DNA of 21,288 nt from positions 1 through 21,288 of the forward strand of contig NZ_CALUCS010000028.1 in the NCBI RefSeq assembly GCF_943914615.1. The letters run 5' to 3'. The DNA comes from an uncultured Corynebacterium sp. GTDB taxonomy: Bacteria > Actinomycetota > Actinomycetes > Mycobacteriales > Mycobacteriaceae. Under the pieces are notes generated by a model that saw only the letters and a list, made by a program, of their open reading frames with translations, was not told the DNA's origin and searched no databases. Both the position numbers and the translations under genes were made by a program. This document shows positions 8,402 through 17,400 of this stretch, one piece after another (the stretch's first letter is position 1; each line of letters begins with the position of its first letter).

Positions 8402-9757
8402 CTACAGAACCATTGCCGCAATCCAGCCGGCGATCAGCAGCGGAATATTAAAGTGCAGGAACGTCGGGATCACGGAATCCCGGATGTGATCGTGCTGACC
8501 ATCCGCGTTTAGACCCGAAGTAGGGCCTAGCGTCGAGTCGGAGGCCGGGGAGCCGGCGTCACCAAGAGCACCCGCAGTACCCACAATCGCCACAGTGGCG
8601 AGCGGCGAGAAGCCCATCGATGCGCACAAAGGCACGTAGATCGTTGCAACGATCGGCAGGGTGGAGAAGCTCGAGCCAATACCCATGGTGACCACCAGGC
8701 CGACCAACAACATCACCAAGGCGGCAGCGGCCTTGTTACCCGAGAATAGGTCGGCGGAGGTGTTGACCAGGCTTTCGACCTCACCGGTGGCCTGCATGAC
8801 AGCAGCGAAGCCCTGGGCGGTAATCATGATGAACCCGATCAGAGCCATCATGCGCATACCGGCGGTGAAGACATCGTCGGCCTTCTTCCAATCGACCGCG
8901 CCAGTGCCCATGAAAATCGTCAGACCAACCAGGGCACCAACCAGCAGCGAATCGGCTTCCATGTCCATCGCCTGCATAACGACCTGCACGGCAAAGGTGG
9001 CGATGATCGCAACGACGGAGACGATGATCTTATAGCGCGAGATTTCCCCCGACGAGTCCTCATCCGTCTCTGTAATCGGGCGCTCCTCGTACTCGCGTGG
9101 CTTGCGGTAGGTGATGAAAACCGCAATGAGCAGACCCAAGAACATGCCCAGCGCCGGGATGCCCATGGCCTTCATCACGTTGATGCCATCGGTGCTCATG
9201 CCCGCGTTGTCGATATTGCCCAGCAGGATGTCGTTCAGGAAGATCGAGCCGAAGCCCAGCGGGATCCACATGTACGTGGTGATCAGGCCAAACGTCAGAA
9301 TACAGGTGACCAGACGGCGGTCCAGCTGCAGCTTGTTAAACACGCTCAACAGCGGCGGGATGATCAGCGGAATGAACGCGATGTGCACGGGGATGAGGTT
9401 CTGGCTCATCACGGCCATCGCGAGGATGCCGGCCAGCATCAGCCATTTCGTTACGGCGACGGCGCGGCTCTTTGTTTCTTCGTTGGTGACGCCCAGTTTC
9501 CCCAGCAGGGAGTCCGCCAGAAGCTTGGGCAGCCCTGCGCTGGCGACGGCCATCGCAAAGGCGCCAAGCAGGGCATAGCTAAGCGCGATTTTCGCGCCGC
9601 CGGAGAGGCCTTCCTGGAAGGCCACCATCGTGGCATCAAGGCCAAGGCCGCTGAGGAGACCACCGACGATGGCTCCGATGAAAAGCGCCAGAACCACATG
9701 CACCCGAAGCAGGGCGAGGGCCAGCATGACGACGACGGCGACTAGGACTGCATTCAT
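8402..9757 (-). CDS. Na+/H+ antiporter family protein (NhaC/YuiF-like)
   Basis: This 451-residue polytopic membrane protein has about a dozen hydrophobic segments. It looks like the Na+/H+ antiporter family that includes Bacillus YuiF-type and NhaC-like proteins. The conserved C-terminal block contains GSSFSTLPIVATIYVPL, then GTAGALGDAGSPASDST followed by GPTSGLNADGQHDHI, which is characteristic of this group. Some members are thought to carry amino acids such as histidine instead of ions, so the substrate is open. The ATG at 9757 is preceded by TATTCT 7 nt upstream, which fits a leaderless transcript; AAGG is also present but only 3 nt away. It marks the end of the ordinary core region, since the next minus-strand reading frame upstream is a helicase remnant. 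Confidence 0.85.
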   Translation of the reverse strand: MNAVLVAVVVMLALALLRVHVVLALFIGAIVGGLLSGLGLDATMVAFQEGLSGGAKIALSYALLGAFAMAVASAGLPKLLADSLLGKLGVTNEETKSRAVAVTKWLMLAGILAMAVMSQNLIPVHIAFIPLIIPPLLSVFNKLQLDRRLVTCILTFGLITTYMWIPLGFGSIFLNDILLGNIDNAGMSTDGINVMKAMGIPALGMFLGLLIAVFITYRKPREYEERPITETDEDSSGEISRYKIIVSVVAIIATFAVQVVMQAMDMEADSLLVGALVGLTIFMGTGAVDWKKADDVFTAGMRMMALIGFIMITAQGFAAVMQATGEVESLVNTSADLFSGNKAAAALVMLLVGLVVTMGIGSSFSTLPIVATIYVPLCASMGFSPLATVAIVGTAGALGDAGSPASDSTLGPTSGLNADGQHDHIRDSVIPTFLHFNIPLLIAGWIAAMVL

Positions 9758-9764
9758 GCACCTT

Positions 9765-9770
9765 AGAATA
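9765..9770 (-). promoter_or_regulatory. -10 element of the antiporter promoter (leaderless)
   Basis: TATTCT on the minus strand lies 7 nt before the ATG at 9757. This is the standard distance for a corynebacterial leaderless start. No convincing -35 is seen. Confidence 0.45.
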
Positions 9771-9780
9771 GTGTGAGAGG

Positions 9781-10596
9781 TCAGACAATAGGAAATTCCA
9801 ACGGTGACTGTTTCTCGTAGCGCCGCGTCTGGCTAGCCAAGCGAACTGCAATATTGGACCCGCTGAGTTTGCGTGCCTTCAAGAGGAACTCGCGGCCCTC
9901 CCGGCTGCGGGTATACACCGCACGCATCGGCAAACCTACGTGCTGGAGTTGGCTCAAGAACTCTTCCACGTTCTCCCGGCGCGTGCCGAGCACGTCGGGC
10001 ACCGACTGGGCGCAGAAGATTCCACGGATGCGAACTTGATGCGCAGGCGCGATGAGGTAGCGCGCGTTGCGGACCTCCCCAGACAGCTGAGTCATGGCGC
10101 CCGCAAAAAGCTTCCTTTCGGCGAAGGTTCCGCCGGACAGGCGCACATTCGCCCCGATGTTTAGCGCCTGTGCCCCGCTCTGTACCATCTGGTCGAGCCA
10201 TGCTCCGCGCCCGCCAACCTGGCCCGGTTCACACGTTGCGATATGCCAGCTATTCGCGGTCTTATCCGGGACGGCGAGATCCACCCGGATCACCCGGCCG
10301 CGCATCTGGTTCGTCAGCATAAACGCGCGCACGGAGCTGGCGATAATGAGCGCGTTGGCGCACGGTGAATCCCACCCCTCCCCCAGCAAGGCGGCGGTGC
10401 CCACCAGGATCGTGAACAGTTCCTCCTGAAGAGCGCGGGTAATGGCGGGTACGGATACCCGCGTGCCGCCCGGAAAAGCGCACTTCCACATAAGACTTTT
10501 GCATGAGAGTAGTGCGCTACGGGGAACCGTCTTGCTGGCGGAGAGCAAAGCCTGGAAACCGCCGGTCGAGAACGTGATCCGAGCCGTAATCGTCAT
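9781..10596 (-). pseudogene. C-terminal remnant of an SF2 DEAD/DEAH-type helicase
   Basis: The reading frame carries the second RecA-like domain of an SF2 helicase. VGTAALLGEGWDSP matches motif V, and QMRGRVIRVD matches motif VI (QxxGRxxR) and is followed by KTANSWHIATCEP. A further C-terminal region of about 145 residues is not recognised. The first RecA domain, with Walker A and DExH, is absent. The open frame runs on to 10764, but its last part overlaps the start of the divergent DUF262 gene and that operon's control region. Homologous-looking sequence therefore probably ends around 10590-10600. I treat it as a 5'-truncated gene left at the edge of the defence island. An alternative is a short expressed C-terminal protein starting at 10596 or at an internal ATG, but without ATP-binding motifs it could not be a helicase. 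Confidence 0.7.
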
Positions 10597-10620
10597 GCGC
10601 GGAGCGCTTCCATGTTCGAT

Positions 10621-10637
10621 CAATTCGCAGAGAATTG
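10621..10637. promoter_or_regulatory. Perfect inverted repeat upstream of the nuclease operon
   Basis: CAATTC-gcaga-GAATTG is a 6+5+6 perfect inverted repeat 58 bp before the DUF262 start codon. It lies near the expected -35 region and is a candidate operator. Confidence 0.4.
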
Positions 10638-10650
10638 TCGGCCCGCATCC

Positions 10651-10669
10651 TATGCTCGAATATGTCGAG
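10651..10669 (+). promoter_or_regulatory. Candidate -10 box overlapped by a second inverted repeat
   Basis: TATGCT (10651-10656) is a plausible -10 element for the DUF262 operon. CTCGA-atatg-TCGAG (10655-10669), a perfect 5+5+5 inverted repeat, overlaps its end and the expected transcription start. A protein bound here would block initiation. No good -35 is visible at 17 bp. Confidence 0.35.
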
Positions 10670-10695
10670 TTAGACAATGAGCTGAAAGGAACACC

Positions 10696-12516
10696 ATGGG
10701 CTTCCAAACCCCCATGTACACGCTGGAGAAATACCTCGAACGCACGACGACTGGCGTGATTCAACTGCCGGATTTCCAGCGCGGCTACAAGTGGGATGAG
10801 GAGCGTGTTCGTCAGCTTTTAGTCACGGTGTTGCGCGGCCACCCGATGGGCGTGGTCATGCTCCTGGAAACGGGCAACGACCAAGTTCGCTTCAAGCCGC
10901 GTCCGGTTGAGGGCACAAAGGTGGCGGACAAAGAGCCGAGCTTTTTGCTTCTCGACGGCCAGCAGCGCCTTACGTCCCTGACCCAGGCGTTGACTGGTGG
11001 GGGCATCGTGCATACGAAGGACTCTCGCGGCAAATTGCTCGACCGCAAGTTCTTCATCAACATCGAGGCCGCACTGGCAGATCCGGACCGGGTGGAGGAA
11101 GCGGTGAGTTCGGTCCCTGCCGACGGGAAACTGAAAGCGAACTTTAACCGTGATGTGGTGCTGGACCTCAGCACCACGGAAGCTCAGTATGAGAACGGGT
11201 ATTTCCCCATCGCCCTGCTGTACAACCCAAATGAATCGTTCCAATGGATGATGGGGTACCCAGATAGCTCGGTGTCCATGCAGTTCCACAAGACATACGT
11301 GCAGCCTGCGTCTCAGTATCAGCTTCCCGCGATTGAATTGGATAAGGAAACCGACAAGGCGGCAGTGGCCACCGTCTTCGAGAAAGTCAACATCGGCGGT
11401 CTTCCCCTGAATGTCTTCGAGCTTCTCACTGCAGTATTTGCGGGCGACGGTTCTTACTACGCGGAAACGGGTCACGACTTCCGGCTCAACGATGATTGGC
11501 TGGAGACCAAAAAGCTCTGGGAGGACTACCCGGTTCTCAACGCGGTGGAAAACACGGACCTCCTCCAAGCGGTCACAATGCTTGCCAGCCTGAAGAAACA
11601 GCAGTCGACGGCAGGGGAAGGGCGCAAGGTTGCTGTGACCGCGAAACGCGAAGACGTGCTTCGCCTAACTCTCGACGATTATCTTGAGTGGCGCGATCCG
11701 CTGCGTGCCGCATTCATCTGGGCCTCGCAGTTCCTCGCAGATCTACATGTGTTCACTGCCCGTGACATCCCGTATCAGAAGCAGCTGGTGCCGTTAGCAG
11801 CGATCAAGGTGGTCCTTGGAATGGACGCAGACCTGCATTCGGTCAAGGCTCGACTTGCTCGCTGGTACTGGTCGGGTGTGTTCGGTGAGCTCTATGGAAG
11901 CGCGATTGAGACACGGTTTGCCCGTGACCTCGAGCAGGTGTCGGCGTGGTGCAAGGATGAATCCGCGCCTATGCCACGCACTGTCGCGGACGCCAATTTT
12001 GTCGAGTCCCGCCTGCACTCCATGCGTACCCGAAACTCTGCGGCGTACAAGGGAGTGATGGCCTTGCTTATGGCCAATAACTCGAAGGATTGGATGGAAG
12101 ATAAGACCTTCGGTGCGGTGCAGTACAAAGACATGAATGTCGATATCCACCACATTTTCCCGCAAGCGTGGTGCAACAAGAACGGTATCGACGACGAGCA
12201 CCGTGAGTCCATCGTGAACAAGACCATGCTTAGTGCACGAACCAACCGAGTGATTGGAGGTGTGGCGCCTTCGAAATACGTTGACAAGATCGAGCGCACC
12301 GCGCAGATCTCGCCAGAAGACCTCGACGCGCTGGTGCGTCCGCACCTCGTAGACCCGGAAGCTTTGCGGACCGACGACTTCGACGGGTTCTTCACAGCAC
12401 GCCGTGAGTCTCTGTGCCAGTTGGTCGAGGGGGCCATTGAGAAGCCGGTGCAGCGCGACGTGTCTGCAGGTCAGGGCGAAGAAGACTCCTCCCACTTCGA
12501 CCAGGAGGAGATGTAA
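10696..12516 (+). CDS. DUF262-DUF1524 protein (GmrSD/BrxU-like, Type IV restriction candidate)
   Basis: This 606-residue protein is predicted to be a defence nuclease of the GmrSD kind, which cut DNA carrying modified bases in an NTP-dependent way. The N-terminal DUF262 (ParB-like) domain shows PDFQRGYKW (25-33) and the hallmark LLLDGQQRL (84-92, with Asp87-Gly-Gln-Gln-Arg91). A long helical middle follows. The C-terminal DUF1524 HNH-like nuclease shows DIHHIFPQ (about 483-490) with the family's HxxP motif, then NKTMLS and TNR with Asn residues near 508 and 517. Both halves are on one chain, as in BrxU. AAAGGA lies 5 nt before the ATG. It is the first gene of a three-gene operon, and its stop codon directly abuts the Mrr start. 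Whether it targets modified phage DNA is inference from the family. Confidence 0.9.
   Translation: MGFQTPMYTLEKYLERTTTGVIQLPDFQRGYKWDEERVRQLLVTVLRGHPMGVVMLLETGNDQVRFKPRPVEGTKVADKEPSFLLLDGQQRLTSLTQALTGGGIVHTKDSRGKLLDRKFFINIEAALADPDRVEEAVSSVPADGKLKANFNRDVVLDLSTTEAQYENGYFPIALLYNPNESFQWMMGYPDSSVSMQFHKTYVQPASQYQLPAIELDKETDKAAVATVFEKVNIGGLPLNVFELLTAVFAGDGSYYAETGHDFRLNDDWLETKKLWEDYPVLNAVENTDLLQAVTMLASLKKQQSTAGEGRKVAVTAKREDVLRLTLDDYLEWRDPLRAAFIWASQFLADLHVFTARDIPYQKQLVPLAAIKVVLGMDADLHSVKARLARWYWSGVFGELYGSAIETRFARDLEQVSAWCKDESAPMPRTVADANFVESRLHSMRTRNSAAYKGVMALLMANNSKDWMEDKTFGAVQYKDMNVDIHHIFPQAWCNKNGIDDEHRESIVNKTMLSARTNRVIGGVAPSKYVDKIERTAQISPEDLDALVRPHLVDPEALRTDDFDGFFTARRESLCQLVEGAIEKPVQRDVSAGQGEEDSSHFDQEEM
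12503..12510 (+). promoter_or_regulatory. Strong ribosome binding site for mrr inside the DUF262 gene
   Basis: AGGAGGAG lies within the last codons of the DUF262 gene and 6 nt before the mrr ATG at 12517. It fixes that start and indicates translational coupling. Confidence 0.7.
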
Positions 12517-13443
12517 ATGGCTGGAGTAGAACTTCCTACGTTCGACGACTACTTCATTCCTATCCTACGAGTACTGGCCGACGGTGAGGTGCGGAAGCGC
12601 CGCGATATTGTCGAAGCAGCATCAAACGTGCTCGGGCTTTCGGAGGAGCAGCGTGGGCGAGCAATTCCCTCTGGTGAGCCGATGTATCTCAACCGAGGGA
12701 ATTGGGCGATTACTCACTTGAATAAAGCTGGCGTGATCGAATCACCGAAACGGGCTCACTGGGTAATCAACGAAGCCGGGAGCGCTTTGCTGAAACGCCA
12801 TCCGGGCGGTATCGATTTCAATGACTTTAGGCGTGAGATGAGCGGCGGGCGGTACCAAGCGTTTCTCACCCCGGCCACTGGTGCCGTTTCACCTGAGGAA
12901 CCTTCTTTGCCTGAGGAACTGGCCACCCTGACTCCGTTTGAGCTGGTGGAAACAGGTCAACAGCGGCACGAGGAAATGGTTCGCGAGGAGCTTTTAACGC
13001 GGCTCCACCAGAACGACCCGGCGTTCTTCGAAGATGCTGTTCTTGAGCTGCTCATAGCCATGGGGTATGGCGGTTCTTTGGGCAAAGCGACCCGCACTCA
13101 ACTTTCCAACGATGGCGGTATCGACGGGGTTATCGACCAAGACGCGCTCGGACTCTCAAGGATTTACGTACAGGCCAAGAGATACGCCTCTGGCCATTCG
13201 GTCGGTCGCCCTGAGATACAAGCATTCGTCGGTGCATTGCACGGTGCTCAGGCGAACCAGGGCGTTTTTCTGACGACATCCTCGTACACGCCGAATGCGA
13301 TATCGTATGCAGATTCTGTGCCGATTCGAATCGTGCTTATCGACGGCCCGCTCCTGACCCAGCTCATGATTAAGCACGGTGTCGGTGTACAGGTGAAGCG
13401 CACAGTCCAGATGGTCGAGATCGATGAGGACTTCTTTGAATAA
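12517..13443 (+). CDS. mrr: Mrr-family restriction endonuclease
   Basis: This 308-residue protein matches E. coli Mrr in length and layout. The N-terminal winged-helix Mrr_N domain (about 6-95, with RGNWAITHLNKAGVIESP) is expected to bind DNA. The C-terminal Mrr_cat domain (about 165-285) has FFEDAVLELLIAMGYGG, the acidic catalytic residue in DGGIDGVID (Asp203) and the QAK form of the PD-(D/E)XK core (Gln219, Lys221). Mrr enzymes cut DNA methylated in foreign patterns and belong to Type IV restriction. The gene starts on the base after the DUF262 stop codon and shares one base with the next gene (TAATG), so all three are probably translated together. Coexistence with a methylating Type ISP enzyme implies that its target excludes the host methylation pattern. 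Confidence 0.93.
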   Translation: MAGVELPTFDDYFIPILRVLADGEVRKRRDIVEAASNVLGLSEEQRGRAIPSGEPMYLNRGNWAITHLNKAGVIESPKRAHWVINEAGSALLKRHPGGIDFNDFRREMSGGRYQAFLTPATGAVSPEEPSLPEELATLTPFELVETGQQRHEEMVREELLTRLHQNDPAFFEDAVLELLIAMGYGGSLGKATRTQLSNDGGIDGVIDQDALGLSRIYVQAKRYASGHSVGRPEIQAFVGALHGAQANQGVFLTTSSYTPNAISYADSVPIRIVLIDGPLLTQLMIKHGVGVQVKRTVQMVEIDEDFFE

Positions 13444-14420
13444 TGACCGGTATGCATCTTCCTGAGGGGAGAACTATCGACGTGCGCGATCTTTCCTCGC
13501 TCGCGCCCGCGTTTAAGAAGGGCGACTCGACGTGTGGGGTCTACCGCCTCCACTTCGAAAACGGAGAGGCGTACCCAGGCAAGTCCAAAAACGTGGTGAG
13601 CCGGTTCGCCAGCCACCGGCGGCGATGGCCAGACATCGTTGCCGTCGATTTCTTTCCGATGCCGGAAGACCAAATCACGGCCGCGGAGCAATTTTTGATC
13701 ACCGAGACTGAAGCCCAATACTCGGTGCGAAACATAATGCTCACCAACCGGCCGCGGGGAAATGACACTGCTGAGATCGTGACCCTGAAGGGCTCAAACG
13801 TGTCGCTGCCGTGGGAGCGCGAACGAGCGAAAGGCGCCACTCAATCGTATGCAGACGAGATCGACGCGAAGCTCGCTCAGCTTCTTCGGCACCCCACATT
13901 CCTAGAGATCCGTGCCCTGCTTGGGTGGTACATCGCCAACACCATGCCAGACCCGGCAGCGACCGCAGGCCAGCTATGGACGGTGACGTGCATGCCGTCG
14001 ACAAACCGCACTCCGACTGGGCACCGCCTACTCACTCTCTCCTGCGGGAACCTGGAGACTCTGTTCATTGTGGCGAGCAAATCGGTGGATTACGCCAACG
14101 ACCCGAATGCGTTCGTCACAGTAAACGTGAACACGGCGTCCTTGGACAGCCACACGCAGTTCCGCGATCCATCGGGTCGTTGGTCCATTTTCAGCCGCGG
14201 GTACAGAGGCGAGAAGGTGTCGAGCCTCGAACTCGACCTGGGCACTCTGCTCGCGGTCATCGACGGCCATATCGAATTTCCGCATTTCGACGAATTACTC
14301 GCTGAGGCATACACGCTCAATACCCGCCTCATGCGCCGCGGCTCCACGATGTACTCGCGCTTCCACAACGAGAAGCTCGCGGACCTGCTCCTCGCGGAGG
14401 CCGTGGCCTGGGAGGGGTAG
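13443..14420 (+). CDS. GIY-YIG nuclease domain protein
   Basis: This 325-residue protein has an N-terminal GIY-YIG domain (about 28-95). GVY (32-34) and AYPG (43-46) correspond to the GIY and YIG strands, and they are followed by Arg54, His58 and Glu82 (AAEQFL), which fit the catalytic residues. The remaining 230 residues are not recognised; they contain a tryptophan-rich stretch and probably a specificity or partner-binding domain. The ATG overlaps the Mrr stop by one base (TAATG), with GAGGA 12 nt upstream. It is the last gene of the nuclease operon and ends 3 bp from the stop of the convergent Type ISP gene. The role is inferred from family and context. A nickase or a toxin-like effector working with Mrr or DUF262 is possible. 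Confidence 0.8.
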   Translation: MTGMHLPEGRTIDVRDLSSLAPAFKKGDSTCGVYRLHFENGEAYPGKSKNVVSRFASHRRRWPDIVAVDFFPMPEDQITAAEQFLITETEAQYSVRNIMLTNRPRGNDTAEIVTLKGSNVSLPWERERAKGATQSYADEIDAKLAQLLRHPTFLEIRALLGWYIANTMPDPAATAGQLWTVTCMPSTNRTPTGHRLLTLSCGNLETLFIVASKSVDYANDPNAFVTVNVNTASLDSHTQFRDPSGRWSIFSRGYRGEKVSSLELDLGTLLAVIDGHIEFPHFDELLAEAYTLNTRLMRRGSTMYSRFHNEKLADLLLAEAVAWEG

Positions 14421-14435
14421 AGCCTAACCCTCCAG
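14408..14435. terminator. Hairpin spanning both convergent stop codons
   Basis: CTGGgAGGG (14408-14416, one bulged G) pairs with CCCTCCAG (14428-14435) around an 11-nt loop that contains the two stop codons. The 8-bp GC-rich stem works on both strands. There is no clear T-run, so termination efficiency is uncertain. Confidence 0.45.
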
Positions 14436-17400
14436 CCCGCGAACGATCCGCACCGTCTCTACTGCGACCCGAGTCACCTTGCCAACTAGGTCCACGATGT
14501 AGCGCGGGTTGCCAACTTCATCGGCCCAGTCGTTCGGGTCGTTCACAATTCCGGAAGCCTTGTCCATCTTCACCTGGTAGCGGTCGATCAACCACGCCAA
14601 CGCGGAACGCGACCCCAGCATGTACTCATCAGCCTCAGCCGGAATGTCGCGTACGGTCACGGACTTGTTGTAGACGAGAGTCGTAACGTCGTTGACGTTC
14701 TTACCTGTCTCCGAGTCCTTCTTCTTCGCCCACTTCATCTTTTGCACGCGCCAGGTCTCGCGGTCGGACTCGTCGCCCTTGACCGCGATGTCCAGCGGGT
14801 ACGGCTCCACATCCTCGTACCCAACGTGCAGGTCCATGAGTTCCTTGCCAGCGAGCACAAACTTGTCGAACTCCGCACGCGTTCCCGGCGTTTCAATGTG
14901 CGGCAGCATCTTCTTCAAATCCGCCGTGTAGGCCTCCCGATAGTTCGGGTCGTGCAGCTTGCCGTAGACAAAGTGGAAGATATCGTCACCGGTCACATCC
15001 GCACCCAATGCGTCGCGGTAGAGCGCCTTGATCTCGTCAGTGATGTTGTCCTTGCGCACATACCCCGCAACGACCTCACCGACCTGCCCATAGATCGAGA
15101 ACTCGCCCTCGCTTATCGACGCCCCCTCGCCGAACAGCTCACCATCTGAAGCCCCTACCGGCGCCCAGGTGAAACGCGAGAAGAACTGGGCGGTGTAAGT
15201 AAAGAAGGAGAGATCGGGGATTACATCAGTAGCCAAAAGCGCAAATGGAACTGCTTCGCGTGGGGCCATTACCTCAAACCCGATATTTTTGTGTTGCAGC
15301 GTCGGGAACATCGACGGCAATTGCGCTTGACGATGGTTCCACATGGGGTCAAAATAGACATGCTGTCTACTGAACGGCCGATAAAGCGAACTTCTGAGGC
15401 CGTTTCGGTGAAATTCTGCTTTTTTGTAACGCCCGAGCTGGGGCACCAAACTTGAAGACCACTTGACTTTTCTGGCGTCGCTATGTTCGGAAAACTCTTC
15501 CAAGAAAGCTTGGGCACTTCCTTCAAAAGAGTAGAATTCGTTCAGAGCTTCGTTGTAACAGCGAATCGTGGACTGCATGTTTTCACGAAGCCCAACAACC
15601 GAATAGTTGTATGCCCAAGCATCGCGGTTCGTACCAAGTCCTAGAGAATGAGTTTCAAAAAACTTCAGACTGTTTGTCTTCTTTTCGCCGATCACCGGCC
15701 AGGTGGCGAACTCGTCAATGCGCTGGTTCAACCAATCTCCATGCTGATTCGGGGTAATTGAACGCCACTGAATCTGATCCACCGTCGAGTTTTCCGCAAA
15801 CGCTAGTTTCTCATCGCTCTTCTGATAATCAGCGGTCTGTACATAATGCAAGCGGAACCCCGACTTGGAAGGATCTTTCACGCCGATCAGCACGGCCACA
15901 CCCACCCGAATATCAAAAACATTACCGCCCTCGCGCTTGGCCTGTTCACCAGCCATACGGGAATTACCACGCAGGTTCAACACGTACAGGTCCGTGAAAT
16001 CCTCCGCCATCGACAGACGAACACCGTCACTGGTGTTGCCATCAAGCCAACCAGCGTTTGCGACAAACGCCACAACGCCCTGATCTCCGATCCGGTCGGT
16101 GGCCCACCGAAACGCGCGCAGGTAAGCATCGTAAAGAGTTCGTTGTGAAGTAGCTGTCGATTTAGCTGCGTAGGTTTCAAGAATTCGCGCATCCAGCGTC
16201 GGGTACTTCAGGTTCGCGTTGTTATCGTTCGCACTCGTCTGACCTACCGAGTACGGCGGGTTGCCCACGATCACATTGATTGGGGCCTCCTTCTGCCGGA
16301 CGATGCGTTCGTTGTTGTTCTTAAACACCGTCAGATCGAGGATGTCGCCTTCCTCGTGGATCTGGAAGGTATCTGCCAGCGCGATGCCGGCGAACGGGAC
16401 ATACTCCGGCTCCGGCAGTCCTTCGCGCTGCGCGGCCTCGGCCTGCAACGCGTTAAACGTTGTTTCGATATTGACTGCGGCCACGTAATAGGCAAGCAGC
16501 ATGATCTCGGTGGCGTGCAACTCGTTGGCGTACTTGCGGGCCAGATCCTTCGGGTCGATCAACCCGGACTGCAACAGACGAACCATAAACGTGCCGGTGC
16601 CAGTAAACGGATCCAGGATGTGCACGCTTTCGTCACTCAAGCCCCGGCCGAAGTGTTTCTTCGACACATCATCGGCAGCGCGCAGGATGAAGTCCACGAT
16701 CTCCACCGGGGTATACACAATGCCCAGTTTGTCAGCGTCGCGTTTGAACGCTTTTTGGAAGAAGCGCTCGTAGAGCTCCTTGATCACCTGCTGTTTACCG
16801 GAAGCACTCGTGACCTCAGCGGCGCGTACGCGCACTGAATTGTAGAACTTCTCCAATGAATCAGTCTCGGCATCCAGGTTGCTGTCGCCGAGCGCGTCAA
16901 CCATGCGCTGCATCACCTGAGATACCGGGTTATGGGCTGCGAAATCGTGCTCGCTAAATAGCGCGTCAAACACCGGGGCGGTAATCAGGTGCTGAGAAAG
17001 CATGCTGATCGACTCGTTCTCGGAGATCGAGTCGTTAAGGTTGCCGCGTAGGCCATCGACGAAGCGGTCGAACTCGCGCTGTAGCTTGGGGCTAGCGTTT
17101 TCTAGCAGTTTGTGGATGCGGGTGATCTGGTTTTTCGCGATCACTGCAACATCGTCGGCCCAATCCTCCCAGTAGGTGCGGGTGCCAACTTTGTCCACGA
17201 GCTTGGTGTAGATCGCTTCTTGCCACTTCTCCAGGGAGAACAGGGCGACCTGCTCGGAGGTCAGCGTGGAGGATTCGTAGCCCGGGTTCGCATCGTTTTG
17301 GTCGAGCTCCGCCTTGGCTTGCTTCCGTAGTTCTTCTTCGTTCTTCTCGGTGTTGACGTGGTTGACGTCGATGGGGAGCTCGACTTGCTCATTCAAGCCG

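Noticed and set aside
10819..11568. A 249-codon minus-strand open frame opposite the DUF262 gene
   Set aside because: It lies antisense to the conserved DGQQR region and has no motifs.
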